Assembly (NCBI GenBank): GCA_029256105.1 | Contig: JAQSYO010000003.1 | Location: 124,001-188,000 of the forward strand | Length of the DNA stretch: 64,000 bases | Direction of reading: 5' to 3' | From: Herbinix sp. | GTDB taxonomy: Bacteria > Bacillota > Clostridia > Lachnospirales > Lachnospiraceae | Shown here: piece after piece, positions 18,637 through 27,752 of the stretch | Layout of the letters: every line of letters begins with the position of its first letter | Position numbering within the stretch: the stretch's first letter is position 1 | The notes under the pieces: model-generated | Database searches by the model: none | What the model was told of the DNA's origin: nothing | The model's input: only the letters and a program-made list of their open reading frames with translations | Program-made: the position numbers and the translations under genes

Positions 18637-18658
18637 AAAAGCGAAACGTTACGCTTTT
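18637..18658 (+). promoter_or_regulatory. Palindromic element between LacI and kinase genes: terminator or operator
   Basis: AAAAGCG (18637-18643) and CGCTTTT (18652-18658) flank AAACGTTA, making a 22-bp near-perfect palindrome centred on AACGTT. It can fold as a hairpin followed by T-rich sequence, so it may end the aldolase-LacI transcript. The core CGAAACGTTACG also resembles the predicted LacI operator. A possible extended -10 promoter, TGGTACTAT at 18691-18699, lies 32 bp downstream. Confidence 0.5.
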
Positions 18659-18762
18659 AGATTGTTATTATCTCTAGGAAGAACAAGGAATGGTACTATT
18701 GTGCAAACTTCGTAGTTCTTCCAAGGTTTAAGTTGTCTCGAAGAGGCATCATGGAGGGTCGC

Positions 18763-20283
18763 GTGAAAAAATATTTACTTGGAATTGATATTGGAACAAG
18801 TGCTTGCAAGGTAGCAATTTTTAATCGGCAGGGTGAAGTTATCGCCAGTCAAATGGGGGATTATCAGGTTTACTACCCCAAACCCGGATATGTGGAACAA
18901 AACCCGGAGGAGTGGTGGGAAGCAATATATAAGACCATTAATGCCACCCTACTAAAAGCAGGTATTGATAATGAGGATATTGCCGGGATTGGAGTCGATG
19001 GCCAGAGCTGGTCTGCAATCGCAATTGATGAAAACGGAAAAGTGCTGACGAACACACCAATATGGATGGATACTAGAGCAAATGATATATGCGGACGCTT
19101 AAACAAGGAGATTGGAGAGGATGCAATTTTTAATCTGGCAGGAAATTCCCTTCAAGCCTCCTATACCACAGCTAAAATATTATGGTATAAGGAAAATCTA
19201 CCACAGGTTTATGAAAGCATTTACAAAATATTACAGTCAAACAGCTTTATTGTTTACCGCCTAACGGAGGTGCTAAGTCAAGACAAATCTCAAGGCTATG
19301 GATTACACTGTTTTGATATGCGTGCCGGAACATGGGACGAAAAAATGTGTAAACGTCTTGGAATTCCTTTGGATTTTCTTCCGGATATCTACGACTGTCA
19401 TCAGGTTGTTGGTTATGTTACGGAAAAAGCAGCAAAGCTGAGTGGTCTGGCAGTAGGAACACCGGTTGTTGCAGGAGGACTAGATGCAGCATGTGGAACA
19501 CTTGGAGCTGGAGTTATTCATCCCTATGAAACACAGGAACAAGGTGGTCAAGCAGGAGGAATGAGCATCTGTCTGGAGGAATACAGTGCTGACCCCAGAC
19601 TTATTCTTAGCTTTCATGTAGTGCCAAATCAATGGCTATTGCAGGGTGGCACTACAGGCGGTGGAGGAGTCATGCGGTGGTTTGAAAAAGAATTTGCTGA
19701 CTTTGAAAGAGAAGAAGGACAACGTACCGGAAAGTCATCGCTGGAGCTTTTGAACGAAATAGCCGGTAAAGTTAACGCTGGTAGTGATGGCATGATTTTC
19801 TTACCCTATATGGCGGGCGAAAGATCACCAATCTGGGATGTCCATGCAAAGGGAGTATATTATGGACTGGACTACAGCAAGACCAAAGGACATTTTGTAA
19901 GAGCAGCAATGGAAGGAGTAGCTTTTTCCTTAAAACATAATTTAGATGTTGCTGCTACTGCTGGAGCACATATAAATGAATTACGAGCTATGGGTGGATC
20001 AGCGAATTCTTTGTTATGGACACAGATAAAATCGGATGTTACAGGAAAGCCGATTGCCGTTCCTTCCTCTGATACAGCGACAACGCTTGGAGCAGTGATT
20101 TTAGCTGGTGTTGGTGTTGGGATGTATCGTGATTTTGAGGAAGCAGTGGAAATGACAGTAAAGGTTAGAAGATACCATGTCCCCAATATGGAAAATCATG
20201 AAATTTATAAGGAAAATTATAAATTGTACTTAGATTTATATAAGAATTTACAAAATGTAAGTAAGGAGAATTGTCTTATATGA
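18763..20283 (+). CDS. FGGY-family carbohydrate kinase (annotated type: xylulokinase)
   Basis: A 506-residue cytoplasmic kinase that phosphorylates a sugar or alditol with ATP. The N-terminal phosphate-1 loop LLGIDIGTSACK, the GVDGQSW sugar-contact region, GGLDAACGTLGAG with the catalytic-base Asp, and the C-terminal AMGGSANSLLW ATP-binding segment define FGGY kinases. GTG at 18763 is chosen because FGGY proteins start just before YLLGIDIG and GAGG precedes it; TTG 18733 and ATG 18751 are alternatives. Overall similarity suggests xylulokinase, but the operon has no xylose isomerase. It overlaps by four bases with a GatD-like dehydrogenase, suggesting an alditol or ketohexose substrate, for example galactitol. 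Confidence 0.85.
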   Translation: MKKYLLGIDIGTSACKVAIFNRQGEVIASQMGDYQVYYPKPGYVEQNPEEWWEAIYKTINATLLKAGIDNEDIAGIGVDGQSWSAIAIDENGKVLTNTPIWMDTRANDICGRLNKEIGEDAIFNLAGNSLQASYTTAKILWYKENLPQVYESIYKILQSNSFIVYRLTEVLSQDKSQGYGLHCFDMRAGTWDEKMCKRLGIPLDFLPDIYDCHQVVGYVTEKAAKLSGLAVGTPVVAGGLDAACGTLGAGVIHPYETQEQGGQAGGMSICLEEYSADPRLILSFHVVPNQWLLQGGTTGGGGVMRWFEKEFADFEREEGQRTGKSSLELLNEIAGKVNAGSDGMIFLPYMAGERSPIWDVHAKGVYYGLDYSKTKGHFVRAAMEGVAFSLKHNLDVAATAGAHINELRAMGGSANSLLWTQIKSDVTGKPIAVPSSDTATTLGAVILAGVGVGMYRDFEEAVEMTVKVRRYHVPNMENHEIYKENYKLYLDLYKNLQNVSKENCLI

Positions 20284-21329
20284 AAGCAGCAGTGGTCTGT
20301 GCAAATGAAGATGTACAATATTTAGAGTATAATGAACCGGTAACAACACCGGGTACAGTTAAAGTGAAGGTAAAGGTTTCCGGTATCTGCGGTTCTGATA
20401 TTCCAAGAGTATTAGAAAATGGTGTTCATTTTTATCCCATTGTATTAGGACATGAATTTTCCGGTGAAGTTGTAGAAATTGGAGAAGGTGTTACAAGAGT
20501 ACAGGTAGGAGATAGAGTATCCGGGGCCCCTCTGCTTCCTTGTTTGACCTGCGAAGACTGCCAGAATGGCAACTATTCTCTCTGCAAGCATTACAGTTTT
20601 ATTGGTTCCAGAGAGCAGGGGAGCAATGCAGACTATGTAGTAATACCAGAAAGAAATGCAGTGGTATTTGATAAAAGCATTTCCTATGAACAAGGTGCAA
20701 TGTTTGAGCCTTCCACTGTAGCACTCCATGGACTCCTACAAAATGATTATCAAGGCGGGAAATGCGTGGCAATCTTAGGCGGTGGAACCATCGGCTTATT
20801 CACGATGCAGTGGGCTAAAATCTTCGGTTCTAAGAAGGTGGTAGTATTTGATATTAACGACGAAAGACTTGAGCTTGCAAAACGCCTAGGCGCAGATGAA
20901 GTTGTAAATACAAAGGAAGAGGGTTTCCTGGAAAAAGCAATGGAGTATACCGCTGGAAAGGGTTATGACTTTGTGTTTGAAACAGCAGGAGCGGCACCTA
21001 CCATGTATATGGCGTTTGAATTGGCTGCAAATAAATCCCATGTATGCTTTATTGGTACTCCACATGTTAAACTGGAGTTCACACAGAAAATGTGGGAAAA
21101 CATGAACCGCAAAGAGTTTAAGCTTACTGGTTCCTGGATGTCCTATAGTGCTCCATTTCCGGGAAAAGAATGGGAGTTAACGGCACATTATTATGCAACC
21201 GGACAATTGAAGTTTGATTCGGGTTTAATCGCAATGAAGTACCCAATGAGTAAAGCACAGGAGGCATTCCAGCTATTTAAGATACCAGGTGCTGTAAACG
21301 GTAAAATCTTGCTGGTAAATGAAGACTAG
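20280..21329 (+). CDS. gatD: Zinc alditol-phosphate dehydrogenase, galactitol-1-phosphate 5-dehydrogenase-like
   Basis: A 349-residue medium-chain dehydrogenase. Catalytic zinc residues are Cys37 and His58-Glu59; structural zinc cysteines are 88, 91, 94 and 102. The NAD site is GGGTIG. Several stretches match the GatD subgroup closely, notably GICGSDIPRV, HFYPIVLGHEFSG, YSFIGSR and GSWMSYSAPFPGKEWE. GatD oxidises galactitol-1-phosphate to tagatose-6-phosphate. The ATG overlaps the kinase stop (ATGA). In classical gat operons the substrate comes from a phosphotransferase system; here no such system is present and an FGGY kinase precedes it. Confidence 0.82.
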   Translation: MKAAVVCANEDVQYLEYNEPVTTPGTVKVKVKVSGICGSDIPRVLENGVHFYPIVLGHEFSGEVVEIGEGVTRVQVGDRVSGAPLLPCLTCEDCQNGNYSLCKHYSFIGSREQGSNADYVVIPERNAVVFDKSISYEQGAMFEPSTVALHGLLQNDYQGGKCVAILGGGTIGLFTMQWAKIFGSKKVVVFDINDERLELAKRLGADEVVNTKEEGFLEKAMEYTAGKGYDFVFETAGAAPTMYMAFELAANKSHVCFIGTPHVKLEFTQKMWENMNRKEFKLTGSWMSYSAPFPGKEWELTAHYYATGQLKFDSGLIAMKYPMSKAQEAFQLFKIPGAVNGKILLVNED

Positions 21330-21347
21330 CAGGAAAGGAAAAAAGAT

Positions 21348-22280
21348 ATGATTTTAACAGTTACATTAAATGCAGCGATTGACAAAAGATATGTTGTGGA
21401 GAATTTTCAATCCGGCGGTGTAAACAGAGTAAAAGAATGTAGCTATTCCGCAGGAGGAAAAGGACTGAATGTATCCCGAGCTGCAACCATTGCAGGGGAA
21501 GAGGTTACTGCGACTGGGTTTGTTGGGGGTCATGCTGGTAATTATATCGTAGAAGTATTGGAAGGACAGAAGATTAAAAGTGACTTCGTTCATATTAAAG
21601 GCGAAAGTAGATCTTGCATTAATATTTACGATGAAACAAACCATATACAGACAGAATTCCTAGAGCCAGGCGCATTAGTCACTGAGGCTGATAAGGAAGA
21701 TATGCTAATAAAGTATATGAAATTAGTTGAAGTGTGTTCCGTGGTTGTTATTTCGGGAAGTGTTCCCAGAGGCATGGATGGCAGCTTATACAAAGATATG
21801 ATTATGATTGCAAAACAGTATAACAAGAAGGTGCTTCTAGATACCAGCGGTAAATTATTGGAGGAAGCGATTGAAGCAAGACCTACCATGATTAAACCGA
21901 ATATAGACGAGATCAGAGCACTTACCGGTAAGGATATTAATTGTCAGGAAGATATAGTCAAAGCAGCCGTTACTCTTCAAAAAACGGGGATAGAGACAGT
22001 CGTTATATCCTGTGGCTCTGAGGGCTCCTATATTGCCTGTGAGGAAGGTGTTTATCGAGCAGTTGTACCAAAGCTCGTGGCTGTTAATACCGTAGGTTGC
22101 GGTGATTCTATGATTGCAGGCTTTGCAGTTGGATTTTCACGCGGTATATCAATGGTGGATACCATTAAGCTTGCAAGCTCTATTTCTGCAGCGAATGCGT
22201 TACGTATTGAAACCGGATTTTTTATCATGAAAGATATGCAGCAACTATTACCACAGATTGTGGTAGAGAAAATTATATAA
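21348..22280 (+). CDS. PfkB-family kinase, tagatose-6-phosphate / 1-phosphofructokinase type
   Basis: A 310-residue ribokinase-fold kinase of the LacC/FruK/PfkB group. The N-terminal MILTVTLNAAIDKRY, the substrate-binding GGKGLNVSRA (residues 37-46) and the anion-hole motif NTVGCGDS with catalytic Asp253 are typical. It phosphorylates a ketohexose monophosphate to the bisphosphate. Between a GatD-like dehydrogenase and a bisphosphate aldolase in the same locus, tagatose-6-phosphate is the best substrate guess; fructose-1-phosphate is the alternative. It starts 18 nt after gatD with a clear AGGAAAGG site. Confidence 0.86.
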   Translation: MILTVTLNAAIDKRYVVENFQSGGVNRVKECSYSAGGKGLNVSRAATIAGEEVTATGFVGGHAGNYIVEVLEGQKIKSDFVHIKGESRSCINIYDETNHIQTEFLEPGALVTEADKEDMLIKYMKLVEVCSVVVISGSVPRGMDGSLYKDMIMIAKQYNKKVLLDTSGKLLEEAIEARPTMIKPNIDEIRALTGKDINCQEDIVKAAVTLQKTGIETVVISCGSEGSYIACEEGVYRAVVPKLVAVNTVGCGDSMIAGFAVGFSRGISMVDTIKLASSISAANALRIETGFFIMKDMQQLLPQIVVEKII

Positions 22281-22322
22281 AACTACTATATCAAATTTAA
22301 ACATTGAAAAGGAGATTATAAT

Positions 22323-23336
22323 ATGACAACATTTATTGATCCAAAATCTGTACCACAGAGAAAACTATATACAGGTGATACGATGCCTGGTATTGGAATG
22401 GGAACCTTCGGTTCTGACCGTTTCACCCCGGAGCAGGTTTCCGCTGCTGTAGCAGGTGCAATTGAATCCGGATATCGTCTGTTTGACTGTGCAGCAGTGT
22501 ATGGAAATGAAGATCAGATCGGCAAAGTATTTCGGGAGGCATTTGATAAGGGCACGGTTAAAAGAGAAGAGTTATTCATTACGACAAAAGTATGGAATAA
22601 TATGCATGGTGCTGGAGACGTTCTTGTGTCCTGTGCGAAGAGTTTAAAAGATTTGCAATTGGATTATATTGATTTGTTCTTTGTACATTGGCCATTTGCT
22701 AACTATCATGCGCCGGGCTGCAGCGTGGATTCCCGTAATCCGGATTCAAGACCATTTAATGTAGAGAAGTTTATTCAGACCTGGAGACAATGTGAAAGAT
22801 TAGTGGAAGCTGGCCTTGTAAAACATATCGGTATGTCAAATATGACCATAGCAAAATTAGAAGCAGTTCTTCCTCTTTGTAAAATTAGACCAGTAGCAAT
22901 TGAAATGGAGTTGCATCCTTGCTTCCAACAGCCGGAATTATTTGATTATTGTCTTACACACGAAATTCAACCAATCGGTTTTTGTCCGATCGGTTCTCCA
23001 ACCAGACCGGATCGAGATAAAACGCCGGATGATATCGCTGATATTCAAGTACCGGAATTGGTTGAAATTGCGAAAGCACATAATATACACCCTGCTGTTG
23101 TCTGCTTAAAATGGGCTGTACAGCGAGGACAGGTTCCAATTCCATTTTCCGTTCATGAAATTGAGTATGTAAGTAACTTAAAGTGTACTACAGAAGATCC
23201 ACTTAGCGACAAGGAAATGGAAATACTAAAGTCGATTGATAAAAATAATCGATTAATTAAAGGTCAGGTATTCTTGTGGGAAGGTGCAAAGGACTGGGAA
23301 GACCTCTGGGATTTGGACGGTAGCATTACGAAATAA
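22323..23336 (+). CDS. Aldo/keto reductase, aldose-reductase-like
   Basis: A 337-residue NAD(P)H-dependent oxidoreductase with a TIM barrel. The catalytic tetrad is complete: Asp55, Tyr60, Lys89 and His122 (FDCAAVYGNE, TTKVWN, VHWPF). GMSNMT and the C-terminal IPIPFSV region match the cofactor site. The sequence resembles aldose and xylose reductases. As last gene of the kinase operon it could reduce galactose to galactitol, feeding the kinase and GatD. It could also act on an arabinose or xylose aldehyde. The cofactor preference cannot be read safely. Confidence 0.82.
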   Translation: MTTFIDPKSVPQRKLYTGDTMPGIGMGTFGSDRFTPEQVSAAVAGAIESGYRLFDCAAVYGNEDQIGKVFREAFDKGTVKREELFITTKVWNNMHGAGDVLVSCAKSLKDLQLDYIDLFFVHWPFANYHAPGCSVDSRNPDSRPFNVEKFIQTWRQCERLVEAGLVKHIGMSNMTIAKLEAVLPLCKIRPVAIEMELHPCFQQPELFDYCLTHEIQPIGFCPIGSPTRPDRDKTPDDIADIQVPELVEIAKAHNIHPAVVCLKWAVQRGQVPIPFSVHEIEYVSNLKCTTEDPLSDKEMEILKSIDKNNRLIKGQVFLWEGAKDWEDLWDLDGSITK

Positions 23337-23604
23337 TTCCTGTTATAAATTGCTAAATATCACCAAAGAGAAGCATTTAAAAATATGTTAAAGAATAATT
23401 GCGTATTATGATACAAATTACTATTTTGGAATAGTGGTTTTAGCATTAATGTGTTATTATATTACTAGAATAATTCATAGGTGTTTTGTTATGGGAGGAC
23501 TACTTTTATTGCTTTTCGCAATTGAAATATGATAGGACTTTTCGTAATGATGCTATAACCTGTATTTTAATAAGAGTAATTATATATTAGCATGGAGGTA
23601 AATG

Positions 23605-24375
23605 ATGAATCATATAAGATACGTGGAATATGATGCTTCTCATTCGGAAAATTTCGAATTTGATATCCCAGAAGGGCATGATTGCTGGCTCCTTTTATTA
23701 ACTCAGACACCAGCAATATTTCTGGTTGATGATAATTATATAGAATATCCTGCGAATTGTGCAGTACTATTCAGGCCAAACCAGAAAATTTATTATCGTG
23801 CATGCGTGGATAAGTATGTAAATGATTGGATTCGATTTGATACGGATGAAGCTTATGTTACTACCTCTCCAATAACAAATGGGGTTCCGTTCATTATTCA
23901 TGATCCATCTTATTGCCATACATTATATCAATTACTTGTGACAGAACATATTTTGAACAATAATTATAAAGATATCTCTATTGATAATTTATTAAGAGTG
24001 TTATTCAATAAGCTATTAGAGTCATATAATTACAAGAGTATATCTATCTTATTTAAAAACCTCAACGAATTAAAGATGGAGATATACCATAATCCTAATA
24101 AGGAGTGGACTGTAGCCAAAATGGCGGAAAAACTCAATATCAGTGCGGGCTATCTTGAGGATATCTATAAAAATACCTTCGGTATTACCTGTATTGAGGA
24201 TGTCATTAACAGTCGTATTAATCTTGCCAAAAAATATTTATTATATGATCATTACTCAATAGCGGAAATTGCTACTTTGTGTGGATATCATAATATGGAA
24301 CATTTCTTCCGGCAATTTAAGAAAATAACTGGATCAACGCCTAATTCTTTCCGAAATAGTCCTTACCAAAAATAA
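23605..24375 (+). CDS. AraC-family transcriptional regulator
   Basis: A 256-residue AraC protein with a short cupin-like sensor domain and a C-terminal double helix-turn-helix (WTVAKMAEKLNISAGYLEDIY, then YSIAEIATLCGYHNMEHFFRQF) ending in GSTPNSFRNS. The second of two adjacent ATGs (23605) is chosen, as GGAGG is six bases before it. A good terminator follows. It probably controls the GH120-like, importer, GH51 and GH39 genes downstream. Confidence 0.88.
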   Translation: MNHIRYVEYDASHSENFEFDIPEGHDCWLLLLTQTPAIFLVDDNYIEYPANCAVLFRPNQKIYYRACVDKYVNDWIRFDTDEAYVTTSPITNGVPFIIHDPSYCHTLYQLLVTEHILNNNYKDISIDNLLRVLFNKLLESYNYKSISILFKNLNELKMEIYHNPNKEWTVAKMAEKLNISAGYLEDIYKNTFGITCIEDVINSRINLAKKYLLYDHYSIAEIATLCGYHNMEHFFRQFKKITGSTPNSFRNSPYQK

Positions 24376-24441
24376 TAGTCCGGAGTATTTTGAAAATATA
24401 CTTAAAATAAGTGAATTTAATATAGGTTTTTAGCTTTTATC

Positions 24442-24478
24442 AAGGTGTAAATACCCCTAGGGATTTACACCTTTTTTT
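24442..24478 (+). terminator. Rho-independent terminator after the AraC gene
   Basis: AAGGTGTAAAT (24442-24452) and ATTTACACCTT (24463-24473) form an 11-bp perfect stem with a 10-nt loop, followed by seven T. It separates the regulator from the glycosidase operon. Confidence 0.9.
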
Positions 24479-24649
24479 GTTGTTATTAATTAAAGTTATG
24501 AAAGAAATTATTGGAAACTGATAATAGATCATATTAATATGAATAAATGTCATTTATCGATTAGAATAGTTCATTTTGTGCTGAGTATATGTCATTGTTT
24601 CATAAGAATATATAATTTATAATGGATTTATTGAACATATTGTACAATT

Positions 24650-24697
24650 ATTATGTAAGTTTTACATAATTGATTAGTAATATGTTTAAATTATGAT
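24650..24697 (+). promoter_or_regulatory. Promoter and upstream inverted repeat of the GH120-like gene
   Basis: TTGATT (24670-24675) and TATGAT (24692-24697) are 16 bp apart. Immediately upstream is the inverted repeat ATTATGTAA (24650-24658) / TTACATAAT (24662-24670), which touches the -35 box. This position suits an activator such as the AraC protein encoded just before. The rest of the 376-bp gap (24376-24751) holds only the terminator and AT-rich sequence. Confidence 0.5.
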
Positions 24698-24751
24698 CAA
24701 ATTAAAGCGAAAAATTTAACACTTTTCATTTAGTTAAAACAGGAGGACAAA

Positions 24752-26716
24752 ATGAAGCAGGATATAACGTTATGTCTACCAAATGGTGATTATTATAAAC
24801 ATTGGGAAAAAGAACAAAAATATGACAGAGAACTACATGTGTCTTGTAATCATTTTAATGCATCCGATGATAATGACGGAACCCCGGAGCGTCCTTTCAA
24901 AACAATTAATGCAGCGGCAGTAATTGCTGAGCCTGGTACTCGGGTATGGATTCATGGTGGAGAATATCGGGAATGCGTTCACCCTGCAAGAGGTGGCGAT
25001 GATCCTGATAAGATGATTTGTTATGAAGCTTATGATAATGAGCAAGTAATTATTAAAGCCTCCATTATAACGAAGAATTTTATGAAAAGTGAGGGGTGGA
25101 ATTTAATACGTTACACCCCAGGAAGTAAGCTTGAGGGTAAGGATACACAAATTTGGGAAATTAAACTCGATCAGAATGAGTTTCGTGGATATAACCCTTT
25201 TTGTGCTGTCAATATCCTGCATGATCGGTTATTTATTGAATATGACAAAACAGATATGACCACCTATCTAAATCGTCGCGGAATGGTTTTTTGTGATGGA
25301 AAACCGTTGCTTCAGGTAGCGCTTTATAATCAGCTTTCAGATCATCCGGGTTCCTATTGGGTGGAGGCAAATGGACAATCCGTACATATTAGATTAGAAA
25401 ATGATGATGATCCCTTGAAGCATGTCATTGAATTGACCTGCCGGGAACAATGCTTTGCACCTGAAATCCCATTCTTATCGTATATCAAGGTAAAGGGCTT
25501 GACCTGCGCACATGCGGCTACAGGTGCTCCGGTACCGCAAAGAGGTTCAATATCTTGCTATCGGGGTCATCATTGGATTATTGAAGATTGTATGATAGAT
25601 TGGTCGAATGGGGTCGGAATTGATATTGGCAATGAATGCTGGCATCACTCGATTATTGATAATCAAATTGTCGGATCTACAGTGATAAGACGCTGTAAGA
25701 TTTATAATGTGGGTGTCTGCGGAATTGCTGGAATGTTTGCGAAAGAGTTATTAATTGAAGATAATCTGATACAGGGTACCGGATGGCAGAAGATGGAATT
25801 ATCTTGGGAAGCAGGGGGGATAAAAGTACACGCCTGCACCAATAGTATAATTCGTCGCAATATATTTACTAAGACACTTAGGGCAGATCATCTCTGGATG
25901 GATATGGTGAATGAGAACAACCGTATAACGCAGAATCTTTTCCTTGATGGAATCCAGCAAAGAGAAGCTATTTTTATAGAATGTAGTAGAGATGATATAA
26001 ACCTAATTGATAATAATATTTTTTGGAATATAGAAGGACGTTTTGATCCATCCAAAATAACAGAGGGAATTGGTTCTGCTGGATGGTATAAAATGGAAGA
26101 AGAGAATGTAGTGAATGGCTACGCCATATATGGAGAAGGAACAGACCATATTCATATAATTAACAATTTTATAGGGAAGTGTCGAAGCGCCGGCTATTAT
26201 GCTAAGACTGTAGCTTTCCGTATTATTGGTAACACGAGGGGTGGGACAGCACGGGACACAAAAATATGGAATAATATTTTCTACGATTGTGAAGAAGCAG
26301 CTATAAAAATGCCGACTGAACATAACGAATCAGAAGGAAATATGTTTGTGAATATGCCGGGCGGATATCTCAGAATTCTTTATCCGACACCTGAGGCATG
26401 TTTAGATTTGAAGGCATGGCAAGAGTTTTACGGATTTGATAAACAAGGGCAGGAAGCAAAATTTGATATCAATATTGATACTGAAAACTTTACAATGGTA
26501 ATTCAAAGAATGGATGATTTGCCAACATTATATCCTCGATATTCCGATAAACACAGATTCATTAGGAAGACGGAAGATATCAGGAAGGTAGCTATAAAGC
26601 CAATTGTACCAAACGATTTCTATGGCAATGTTGTAGAAGAGGAGCTACGTTTACCGGGACCATTTACAAGGCTAGTAGAAAATCAAATAATCTCCATAGA
26701 TCCACGTAGGTTGTAG
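24752..26716 (+). CDS. GH120-like beta-xylosidase, right-handed parallel beta-helix
   Basis: A 654-residue cytoplasmic protein (no signal peptide) with an N-terminal DGTPERPFKTINAA motif typical of beta-helix glycosidases, followed by repeated short beta-turns such as IIEDCMIDWS, LLIEDNLI and IIRRNIF. The order and spacing resemble GH120 beta-xylosidases, including IKVKGLTCAHAATGAP and GGIKVHAC. In GH120 the nucleophile is Asp in LWLDW and the acid/base is Glu about 23 residues later. Here Asp384 (LWMD) and Glu410 (FIE) align, with a three-residue insertion between. Length matches GH120 (about 640). Other beta-helix families such as GH141 remain possible. The gene leads a xylo-oligosaccharide-type operon. 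Confidence 0.65.
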   Translation: MKQDITLCLPNGDYYKHWEKEQKYDRELHVSCNHFNASDDNDGTPERPFKTINAAAVIAEPGTRVWIHGGEYRECVHPARGGDDPDKMICYEAYDNEQVIIKASIITKNFMKSEGWNLIRYTPGSKLEGKDTQIWEIKLDQNEFRGYNPFCAVNILHDRLFIEYDKTDMTTYLNRRGMVFCDGKPLLQVALYNQLSDHPGSYWVEANGQSVHIRLENDDDPLKHVIELTCREQCFAPEIPFLSYIKVKGLTCAHAATGAPVPQRGSISCYRGHHWIIEDCMIDWSNGVGIDIGNECWHHSIIDNQIVGSTVIRRCKIYNVGVCGIAGMFAKELLIEDNLIQGTGWQKMELSWEAGGIKVHACTNSIIRRNIFTKTLRADHLWMDMVNENNRITQNLFLDGIQQREAIFIECSRDDINLIDNNIFWNIEGRFDPSKITEGIGSAGWYKMEEENVVNGYAIYGEGTDHIHIINNFIGKCRSAGYYAKTVAFRIIGNTRGGTARDTKIWNNIFYDCEEAAIKMPTEHNESEGNMFVNMPGGYLRILYPTPEACLDLKAWQEFYGFDKQGQEAKFDINIDTENFTMVIQRMDDLPTLYPRYSDKHRFIRKTEDIRKVAIKPIVPNDFYGNVVEEELRLPGPFTRLVENQIISIDPRRL

Positions 26717-26815
26717 AATTTTGAAAACGATTAAAGTATTAGATATATTAAATTATTGAGAGTGAATTTATTTATATATGTTTAGTGAACTATTCCCAAT
26801 AAAGGAGAATGTGTA

Positions 26816-27736
26816 ATGAAGGTTTTTCAAAATAAAAAGAAAATGAGAGCATACAGGGAATTTTTGTATATACTACCGTTTATAATTTTGATTGCTATTT
26901 TTGCTTATTACCCGCTTTACGGGTGGACTTATGCTTTTTTCGATTATAGACCACCGAAGCCGATGACCATGGATGATTTTGTGGGATTTAAATGGATTAA
27001 ATCATTGGTGGAAAATCCAGTAAAAACGAAAATGATATTAAATGTAATAAAAAACACTTTTGCCATGAGTGGACTGACGATATTGTTCTCGTGGTTACCA
27101 ATGATTTTTGCTGTTTTCCTTAATGAAATCAAATGTGTACCGTTCAGAAAAGTAGTACAGACGGTAACTACAATTCCAAACTTCATCAGCTGGGTTTTGG
27201 TATACTCCATCGCGTATAATATATTCAATAGTACAGGTATGGTTAATCATCTTCTGACTTCCATGGGATTAATAGCAAAACCTATCTTGTTCCTACAGGC
27301 TTCCGAACATGTCTGGATTACGCAATGGCTTTGGCTCACATGGAAAAATCTTGGTTGGGCAGCCATCATGTACATAGCAGCCATATCAAGTATTGATGAA
27401 GAACTCTTTGAAGCTGCTAGAGTGGATGGTGCGAGAAGGATGCAAATGATTCGATTTATTACCATCCCAAGCATATTACCTACATATTTTGTTCTATTGA
27501 TGTTAAGTATCGCTAGTTTCCTTTCGAACGGTATGGAGCAATATTATGTGTTCCAGAATGCTTTTAATAAAGAGTCAATTCAAGTATTGGATTTGTATGT
27601 TTTTAATCTGGCAATGGGAAGTGGTAGTTATTCAGTTTCTACAGCTCTAAGTATGCTTAAGAGTCTCATCAGTGTAGTGCTGCTGTGCATTGCGAATGGA
27701 ATTTCAAAACTGGTAAGAGGAGAAAGCTTTTTATAG
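26816..27736 (+). CDS. ABC importer permease, LplB-type
   Basis: A 306-residue permease with six predicted helices. The FLYILPFIILIAIFAYYPLYGW start and the EAA loop ELFEAARVDGARRMQMIRFI are typical of LplB-like permeases, which work with the large family 1 binding proteins of oligosaccharide importers. It pairs with the YtcP-type permease 16 nt downstream and the lipoprotein at 28734. No ATPase is encoded nearby. The substrate is probably a xylo- or arabinoxylo-oligosaccharide, judged from the adjacent glycosidases. Confidence 0.92.
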   Translation: MKVFQNKKKMRAYREFLYILPFIILIAIFAYYPLYGWTYAFFDYRPPKPMTMDDFVGFKWIKSLVENPVKTKMILNVIKNTFAMSGLTILFSWLPMIFAVFLNEIKCVPFRKVVQTVTTIPNFISWVLVYSIAYNIFNSTGMVNHLLTSMGLIAKPILFLQASEHVWITQWLWLTWKNLGWAAIMYIAAISSIDEELFEAARVDGARRMQMIRFITIPSILPTYFVLLMLSIASFLSNGMEQYYVFQNAFNKESIQVLDLYVFNLAMGSGSYSVSTALSMLKSLISVVLLCIANGISKLVRGESFL

Positions 27737-27752
27737 AAGCGGAGGTGGTGGA

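Noticed and set aside
18763-20283. Naming the FGGY kinase xylulokinase (xylB)
   Set aside because: The fold fits, but no xylose isomerase is present and the operon points to alditol or ketohexose phosphates; substrate left open.
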